DNA from: Acipenser ruthenus
Taxonomy: Eukaryota; Chordata; Actinopteri; Acipenseriformes; Acipenseridae
Direction: 5' to 3'
Assembly: GCF_902713425.1 (NCBI RefSeq)
Contig: NC_081221.1
Location: forward strand, 1,932,285 to 1,996,284
Length of the DNA stretch: 64,000 bases
Every line of letters starts with the position of its first letter. Position 1 is the first letter of the stretch. Under the pieces are notes generated by a model, which did not search any database, was not told the origin of the DNA, and worked only from the letters and a program-made list of their open reading frames with translations. Shown in pieces: positions 56,179 through 64,000 of the stretch. The position numbers and the translations under genes were made by a program.

Positions 56179-58634
56179 CTTTGTTGTCAATTCTAGATTT
56201 TTTTTTTTTTTTTTTTACAAAAAATAGCCCAGAAGAAAAACACACAAACGAGAGTGACGTCGCACACATCCAATACAATCGCCTACCGCATGAACTAATG
56301 ACGTTACATGCAACAGTGATTTCAGAATTGAGGGATAAAAGCCACTAGTAAATAGCTTCGTTATTTTTTAGAACATGCATATAGTGTCCTGGATTTGGAA
56401 AAGTGGCTAAAAAATGAATTGTTTTACAATAACTAAACGCTGTTCGGTTAGGCAACAGAGACGGCAACGCCTATCTCAACACGCAGTTAATTTAAAATTT
56501 AAATATTGTAATTAGAATGTTGAAATCTCATTCTAACGAATATTTTTTACAAAGTTTTTAATATCGGGATTATATTGTGTATTTATTCCACGCGTTAAAT
56601 GTTTTGATGCTGACTGTGCAGAAGTATACTCTCTGGACGCAATAATATATGCATAAGGGTAAATACAAAATACTATGTTGGTATCATCCCTGAATTATTT
56701 AATAGACCTAAGATTTAATAAAAACATGAAAAACGTACATAATTTCTGTCGCGTTGTGGGTTTTGCTTATACTTTGATAACGCCTCCACAAAACTTTTAC
56801 TGACAGCAGTATTTGATAAGAATTAATTAAAACTAGTCATTTTAAATACTAGCATTGTTGTGCAGGGATATAGAACATACACAGTTTTTGTCATTTGTAT
56901 TAAACTTTACCACCGGTGTTTTCCCATTATTTCTGTTTATACTGTATGTATTACGCACTTTAAATAAAATATATTCAGTTATTATAAAGCAAAATACAAT
57001 AACTGACCTGATTGATTCAGGCTGCTGCGTGTATTAAACTGTTGAACTTTGTGACAAATGCACTGTATTTATTTTGAAAGGGATTACAGTACCTGCCCCT
57101 GACGAGACGTAAGCTATAAATACAATAATTTTAGACCTGCAATATAACATTTAAACATGTATTTTTTTTTAGTCTAGCGCCAACACTGCAATTGTATAAA
57201 AAGATTAATTCATCTGAATAAGGACGTTTGCCACATTTCATGCTTGCCATACAAAACTCGCTTGAGTCGTTAAATAAGCTTCTGATACAGGAGGATATTC
57301 ATATGAAAATGTGTTGTGAACTGTTTTGTAATTACGTTTGCTCGCTTTGCACAGTAGGCTAGTACAGTGCGTAAGCGATTTGTTGCACATGAAACAGATT
57401 TACCACTGTTTTCAGTGAACGCAAACTCTTCCTCTCAGTCTGGTTTAAAGCCTCATACTTTCGTTTATTAGTCGTGTAGGGCTTGCTCAATGCCATTGTC
57501 CGCCAAACGAAAGAGCACTTAATTCAAAATTATGAAATTTTCTTGTACATCTGGCTTTGAAATACGCGTGCGCCTGCGAGCTGTGTCGAAGTCAAGTGAC
57601 GAATCCTTGCAGGGAACACGCAGGCTGAAAGAACGAGCGAGAAGAATAATTAACACGAATGAATACAGAGAACACAAATAATAATCTCGTTGTGTTTTTA
57701 TTTTTTTTTACTTTGTCTAGTTTCGTTTTTGTTTATTATTCTTTCTTCATTCGAGCCTCAAAGTGTGCGTCACCCAGCCCAAAACCTATTACTTATTATC
57801 AGGTAATACTGCCAAATATGATACACGTGTACCTGTTGGGCGTGTTACATTCATCTCAGTCCACATGCTGCCAAGCACCAAAACACATTGGCCTGGGATG
57901 TTGTGGGTGTTATTATATTAGTCACATCCTGTGGTTTTCCTTTAAAACATCTTGCTCACAGTAGAAAAGAACAGTTCTTATTATTACCTCTTTTCTACTT
58001 TCATCTGAAGAAGAGATGGGAGGTTATGAAAGCTTGAAATCGGTTACTGCTTGGTTAATCCAATTTAAAAAAAAAAAAAAAAAAAAATCACCTCTCCTTG
58101 TCTTGGTGTCTGTCATCTCTGGACTGACATGGCTGCCATTTCACCTCTTAATAAAAATGAAATTGACACATGTAATGTAATGCATAAAATCTGCATCGTC
58201 TTTTTAAAGTCAAGAAAGGTGTCTGATTTTGATAGCTCAGGCACTCTGGCCAGCAGGTGGTTCTGTACAGAAGACTGCATAAAAATCAAGGTGGACAGAG
58301 ATAGGCAATTGACCAATTTACCTCACCCCTGGGAGAGAGCCCTCAGACCGATACACTGATGGTCCACAATGATCCTGGATATATTAGTAGCTTCTCTGTC
58401 CGTGCATGGCTATATGTGGTATTTACACTCTAGTAGGCTTATAGCTTACATAACTACTGTTTTTCTTTAATCTTAAAAATTTTACTGGTGTAAAATTACA
58501 TGAGTGCATGGAAGTCTAAACCATTAAAAAAAAAAAAAAAAAAGACAGGAATTATATTTCTGTGTTAAAAAAAAAAAAAGTGAATGAATTTCTAGGCAGG
58601 AATATCACACACAGTATTTAACCAAGTCGTTTTC
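56179..58634. other. klhl11-acly intergenic region
   Basis: Contains the klhl11 promoter next to its GC-rich first exon. The rest is AT-rich DNA with a repeat fragment near 57985-58062 (GAAGAAGAGATGGGAGG), a poly-A run at 58067-58087 and another near 58526. No gene was recognised. Confidence 0.55.
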
Positions 58635-58640
58635 TTTATT
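58635..58640 (-). terminator. polyadenylation signal, probable acly
   Basis: TTTATT on the plus strand (AATAAA on the minus) in TTTCTTTATTTTAAC, about 1.1 kb downstream of the acly stop. Confidence 0.5.
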
Positions 58641-59741
58641 TTAACATTATTACAGTTCTTTTTCTCCAGATTATAATAATGTTGATGCACATTTATTTAA
58701 CATCAAATAAAATACAACAGTAAAATGCAGACTGCTCTGTGTTTGGAGTACAAGTGACGCATCTTGGATCTAGACAACATTAACAAGCAGCTAGAGGAAA
58801 GCTATCCCAGTGAAGGCTCCCTGTTTAAACCCCACTCACAGTAACAGAGCTAAAGCTAGTCTACAGTGAGCTACAATTAGAAAACGCCATGAGCTTTGAT
58901 GATGTGGTCCCTTATGTTACCGTGGTAAGACGCTACCCTGCTGGTAGTTTGAGTTGCAAAAGCAGGTTTTTATAAAATGTTACACATTTAGCAATTCATT
59001 AAATTTACCAAGATCTCATTTACACTACGCATGGTCCTTTTTAAAGTGCCCAAAAGTTGATATACTGATAGCAGCCTTAGCAAACGTGGCATTTTGTGGC
59101 ACAGCTTTTATTGTACAAAGCCATTTTAAAAGATGCAAGGATCTTAAGATAACCGTTTTCTAATTAAGCAGTCTTCCTCCTAATTACAGTATATGAAATC
59201 GTCAATAGCGAGATCTCTTTTCACATTCATTTGCAAGCTTTATGCTTTTTCAAAGCTATTTACAACTACTGCTTAGATTAGCAATTTGTTTCACACCACA
59301 CAAAATGCATGCTTTCATTTTTCACACACATCTATAACCTGTACACATTCCTTGCTATTTGGCTTTTTCTATTGCTAGCATTGAACAAATCGATAACATT
59401 ACATGAGATGATCCTCTTAAAAACACCATTGTAGCAACAGAGTGATACACACAGCAAGGCTATAGTTATGCTAAATGAGTTCTCTACTGCTGTAGCACGT
59501 AACACTGAGAGCTTCAAACTGTAGCAAATCGCCCCTTTCAGGGTCTGATCGCACAGTTTGGTTGCATTGTTGTTGTTGTTTTTTTAAAGCAGGTCATGTT
59601 ACACTCATCACAGGATATGAAGAAAATATAATATAGTTAACCTAAAACCCTCCCCAGCTCCGTTCATCAGCTGTCTATAGTGCAGAAAAAAAAACAATCC
59701 TTCAACTGCCCACTAGGTGGCCCTCCAGGGCTTCTTTGATA
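58635..59741 (-). other. probable acly 3' UTR
   Basis: The stretch between the acly stop codon and the first canonical minus-strand AATAAA (58635-58640) is about 1.1 kb. This is a plausible 3' UTR length. No transposon was recognised in it. Confidence 0.55.
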
Positions 59742-62700
59742 TTACATGGTCATGTGTTCAGGAAGAACATAGGAGATGTCATCCCAGGGATGGCGGTACA
59801 GGCCCTGCTTCAGCCTCTTCTGGTCCAAATAGTGTCCTGTGTGAGTAGAAAGCAAAATGTGGTTTTGTTAACTTACGAATCGCAACTGATTTTTCACCCC
59901 ACTCAAGATCATGGGCAATAAAAACAAATGCAAGCAAGCCGATGTACGATACAGCTGCTGTTAAAAAGACAAGCGCCTATACAAGATGGGAAGTTTGCCC
60001 AACTGAAAACAAAATAAACAAATATTTACCATGTCGTTTGACCTGTAAATGGAACTACCAAGGGTATCTTTATTCCTATTTAGGCCCGAGATAGCCAAGG
60101 GCAGACAAACTGGCTTACCGATGAAGCCCATGCTCCTGCCTAATACGAAGATGCCATTCAAAGCTCCAATATCCACGTATTCATCAGCTTCCTCCCTGTA
60201 AACAGAAGTTCCACAAAGGAAGGTCAGCGTCACAACAATAAAACAGGAGATCAGATGGATTAACAGGCTTTTTCAACGGATCCTTTCAGTTGCATGGTTT
60301 GCACAATCCCGCCCCTCGCTGTGCTCTATATTTAAATCCGCACTGGTTAGAGTCTCGCTGAAGCACAGGAAGTTCGTTCCTCACCGCGTGAAGCCCCCGC
60401 AGGTCCTCAGCAAGTCCACAAACGCCACGCCAATGAAGCCGTCAACGTTGAGGATGAGGTTGGGTTTCTGTGGGAGAAAAAAGAATTTAAAAAAAAGGGG
60501 GAACACACTTAAATTCCAGTTTTTTTTTTTCTTTTTCCCCGTTGTTTGACACACTAGCTATCAAGACCACAGAAGGAAAATTCAACACAAACAAAGACTT
60601 GTATTGCATGCAGCACTGGTCCCTGGTCATATAGAGAGGGGTATGAACTAAAACAGTTAGGACTATCTACCTTGGAAGTTGTGATTTTCTCTACTTCCAG
60701 AGCGTAATCCAGCAGAGGGGTGGCTGGGAAGTTCTGCTTCACAAAGTCCTTCAGAATCTGAACCCTCATGTCTGGGTTGTTTATCTGAAATTAAAAAAAA
60801 AGACAGGAATATTAACATGCATCAGCTTAAATGCAAGTACACTGATATACAGTCAAGCTATGGAAGTTGTTTCACCTTTAATTGAACTACCATAGGGTAT
60901 ATTAGATGAAATTAACTTCTCACATTCTCAGATTTTTTTCCATGTTTATCCTGTGTAGGCCCACTTAATGCAATTCTGCTCAGCTGGGACAGAGAATGCA
61001 TGGCAACAACGATAAAGGCACTAAATCATTGGTTTACTCGATTTCTTGATGCATTTAAAAATCAAACAATTCAGGAGTAAAAACTTTGTGAAAAATCAGA
61101 CACTACAGCCCCATCTAGTGCCAGGGAAACCCTGTCTGCGTTCACTTACTGATTTGACTCTGTGTCCAATCCCCATGATCAGCTTGCCTTCCTTCTTCAT
61201 TTTGTTCACAAACTCCATGGGGATGAGGCTGCTGTCGAAGGCTTTGCTGAACTGTCTGGCTGCCGCGTCTAAAGCACCACCGAAGCGGTCCCCCTTTATA
61301 GAACACAGAGCCACAAAGAATGTTATTAATATTATTATCTGTACTGTTTAACCCCTTCAGTCCTGGCAGAACCTCAAGGTCCTGCCTTATCTTCGAGCCG
61401 TTTCTTAGCCACCCCCCCTGAAAAGGACTTACGATGGTGAGCAGCCCGGAGGTGAGGCTGGAGATGAGGTCCTTCCCGGCTCTGGCACAGACGATGGTGT
61501 TGTGAGCGCCTGACACTGCAGGCCCGTGGTCTGCGGTGACCATCAGACACATCTCAATGAACTGGCAGGCATAGCGAGGCAGCCTGCAGGGAGCAGAGCG
61601 CACGCTGGTGTAAAGATCTTCATAAAAAACGGTCCTAAAAAAGGTCCTTATTTTCATGCTAACTGCCTAAACCAGTGCTCCCTCGTTACAAAGCATGCCC
61701 TTTATATGCAATGTATTTTATTTATACAGTGCCTTTCATACCACAGTATCTCAAAGCGCTTTACATATCTGTTAAAAGTAGTATGCAGTATCAAAGAGTA
61801 GTAAAGAATTACAAAAGTAACAACACATAAAAAATAAAAGCATCTAATATATACTGGTGCCCATTTGCCACCACACTAGCCCATGTATTCTCAGAACGCA
61901 AATTGCATGCTCTTTTACCTATAGCTCCCCACTGTAGAATGAAACCAATTAAAATCACTAACGTTTGTGCTAGGAATTATTTCATTCCTTAAAAAATAGG
62001 GCCCCGTCAGTCAATCACCAGTCTAGTACACCTGGCCCCTTGAATTACGATCTGGAATAGTCTGGATTAAGCTCTCTCTCCCTCTCAAGCTCAGTCTAGA
62101 GCAGTCCAGGACAGCCTATTGCGTTCTCTCGACAGCAGTCATGGATTGCGTTCTCTCTAGAGCAGACATGGGCAACCTCTCTTGGGCTCACCTCCTCTGG
62201 AACCAGAGCAGCCCCAGCACTCCCCCGATGCCCATCTCCTCCTTGAACACCTCTGTGATGGGCATCCCTGCGTAGATCAGCTCCTGCCCCCGCTCGTCAC
62301 AGATACTCGTCATGAAGGAGGCCGGCTTGCGGATCAGACCCAGCTCCTACACAGACACAGCGGAGTCCGGGAGTTACATTGTGGAACAACTTGGATTTTC
62401 TTCTGTAAACTGTCTACTTGCCATGCTGAGAAAATATCTCCATAAGGAGAAGGTATACGTTTGTACGGTCATGAAATTGCATACAGTGGGATTAGGATCG
62501 AATCCTTCTAAGATATGATATACATTTTTGTATTTATTTAACCCAGGAGATTTACTCATGGAGAAGGGGCTCCTGGAAAACAATATATAAAAAAAAGACA
62601 ATTCCAATGTACAAACACAGTAAAAACATGCCTGGTTCAAACTTAAAATCAGCAGCATACAGAGATCTAAGAATAGAATAAATAAGGCATATTATTTGTG

Positions 62701-63419
62701 AACGTGGACTGATGGAGGAGTAGCATTAGCATGGAGGTTCTAAGCAATTCTCCAATAGGATTTTTAAAACCAGAGAGAACGACATCATACTATGATGGAA
62801 ACAGTTCCACATCTTTGGGAGTTGATAGATAAGTATGTATATGTTATATAAAAAAATAATTAAAAAAAAAACCAAAACAAATGGTGTTATATTTATGCAT
62901 GGACACCTCCACTCTATCCATTTCAGCAGGGGGAATAATCAGATAACAGCTGAAGCAACAATTCTTGCAATACTGTTTAACTAAAGAGGGAGAAAATCTT
63001 CACATTGCTGTACAACCATTCAGCAACTTGTTTCCTACACCCGCAAGCACGATTCTGTTATGCAACACACACAAGTGGGTTCAGTTCGATGAGGAGGCAA
63101 TTCCTGCAGACCTACCCGAGCCCAGGAGTAATCCATTGGCACTGTGGGAGGAGGCACTTCTTTTGCAGGTACGATCACACCCTTCGCAACAAGCTCGTCA
63201 TACACAGACCTACGAAGGAGGTAGGAGAGAAGAAAAAAAATCTCAGTCCTCTACTGTGGCGCTAGCAAAACACACACATTGAGATGTAAAACCACTACAT
63301 ATCTATTATAACATAAAACCAGACTAAAAAGCTTAAGTCGTGATTAAAAGACCAGAATCCCCAAAAACCTTCTAGAAAATTACCGCCCACATTACAAATA
63401 TACACGCACACACACACAC

Positions 63420-63488
<69 letters not shown>

Positions 63489-63737
63489 GGTATTAGCTGA
63501 AACTTCTTCTAGTTTTGTTTTTAATTATTTTAAAATTAATCAAAAGACCTGCATTAGCAAAGAAGAAAAAAAAAAAAAGGTGCATGCTTGGACATCCTTA
63601 TTGACGTACTTGATGACATCACCCAGCTCGTCGAAGCTCTTGGGCACGAAGGCTCCAGCCTCCCCCAGGGCCTGGTTCTTGGCTACAGCAGTCTCAGAGG
63701 CCTGGTTAGCACAGGCTCCTGCATGGCCAAACTGGAC
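59742..63737 (-). CDS. acly: ATP-citrate lyase, C-terminal part (gene continues past the right edge)
   Basis: Cytosolic enzyme that turns citrate, CoA and ATP into acetyl-CoA, oxaloacetate, ADP and phosphate, feeding lipid synthesis and histone acetylation. Nine 3' coding exons: 63610-63737, 63116-63209, 62192-62346, 61433-61583, 61150-61293, 60671-60784, 60385-60467, 60119-60195 and 59742-59836. They give 1041 nt, i.e. 346 residues plus stop, equivalent to human residues about 756-1101. The first visible exon begins [20 protein letters not shown], whose His is the active-site phosphohistidine (His760 in human). The citrate-synthase-like module follows ([58 protein letters not shown]). The C-terminus is [13 protein letters not shown]. 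All junctions are in phase and no breaks were seen. Upstream exons lie beyond 64000. Confidence 0.97.
63421..63481. repeat. (TA)n microsatellite
   Basis: A long TA run in an acly intron, preceded by a short (CA)n tract. Confidence 0.97.
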
Positions 63738-64000
63738 CTGAAACAGAACCGAGACACAGCCATGCATCAACACCCATCACCCATTCAATAAGAGAAATTT
63801 AAGACTCAATCTGATCTACACCACAGACTACATCAGCGTTGAGTAACTCTGGCATCATGTGGACCCGAACTGAATTATTCTGGATTTGTGATCAAGTGTT
63901 TCTAATTAGATGGAATGGCATTTCTTTTCCTTCCAGACATTAATAATGAATTTGACTGACATACTTTTGCTGCGTGCAACGTATATTGTTCCAATTTTCT
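63738..64000 (-). other. acly intron, open at window edge
   Basis: Sequence upstream of the first visible acly exon on its strand. No further exon is seen before the edge. Confidence 0.75.

Noticed and set aside
1-64000. CRISPR arrays, operons, or a novel multi-gene defence-like system
   Set aside because: The tandem repeats are microsatellites. All intact genes are known spliced vertebrate genes, and no cluster of unknown genes is present.

Overview
This window is nuclear DNA from a ray-finned fish. It holds intron-rich vertebrate genes with canonical GT/AG splice sites, much AT-rich non-coding DNA, and many tRNA-derived SINEs and small non-autonomous DNA transposons. The SINE families and the absence of teleost-style compaction fit a non-teleost lineage, and I lean towards a sturgeon or paddlefish. 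That lineage call is inference from remembered repeat types, not a database result.

Layout from left to right: an intergenic region with no recognisable gene (1-7506); an unprocessed rcc1 pseudogene on the minus strand (7507-11940); p3h4 (sc65/leprel4), complete, minus (14508-22721); fkbp10, complete, plus (25495-33067); nt5c3b, complete, minus (38262-44074); klhl10, complete, plus (44930-48828); klhl11, complete, minus (52513-56178); and the last nine coding exons of acly, minus (59742-63737), with the gene continuing past the right edge. Gene order and orientation from p3h4 to acly match the human 17q21 block P3H4-FKBP10-NT5C3B-KLHL10-KLHL11-ACLY as I know it. I rebuilt the splice phases of every intact gene by hand. 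The predicted lengths (433, 565, 289, 606 and 689 aa, plus 346 C-terminal residues of acly) agree with the families.

How the genes relate: p3h4 and fkbp10 are divergent, with 2.8 kb between start codons. Both products act on collagen in the endoplasmic reticulum, P3H4 as a non-catalytic partner in the lysyl-hydroxylase complex and FKBP10 as a collagen prolyl isomerase/chaperone. nt5c3b and klhl10 are also divergent (0.86 kb). klhl10 and klhl11 are convergent BTB-BACK-Kelch adaptors of Cullin-3 E3 ligases. acly supplies cytosolic acetyl-CoA.

The most notable departure from the conserved block is the rcc1-like locus. It keeps many splice sites but carries three in-frame stops, a frameshift and lost coding segments, so it is a decaying duplicate. 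The other notable signal is the density of foldback elements: eight copies of one palindromic family of about 165 bp, several other inverted-repeat families, and an fkbp10 3' UTR built largely from two transposons. I found no CRISPR array, no RNA gene outside SINE heads, and no previously unknown multi-gene system.
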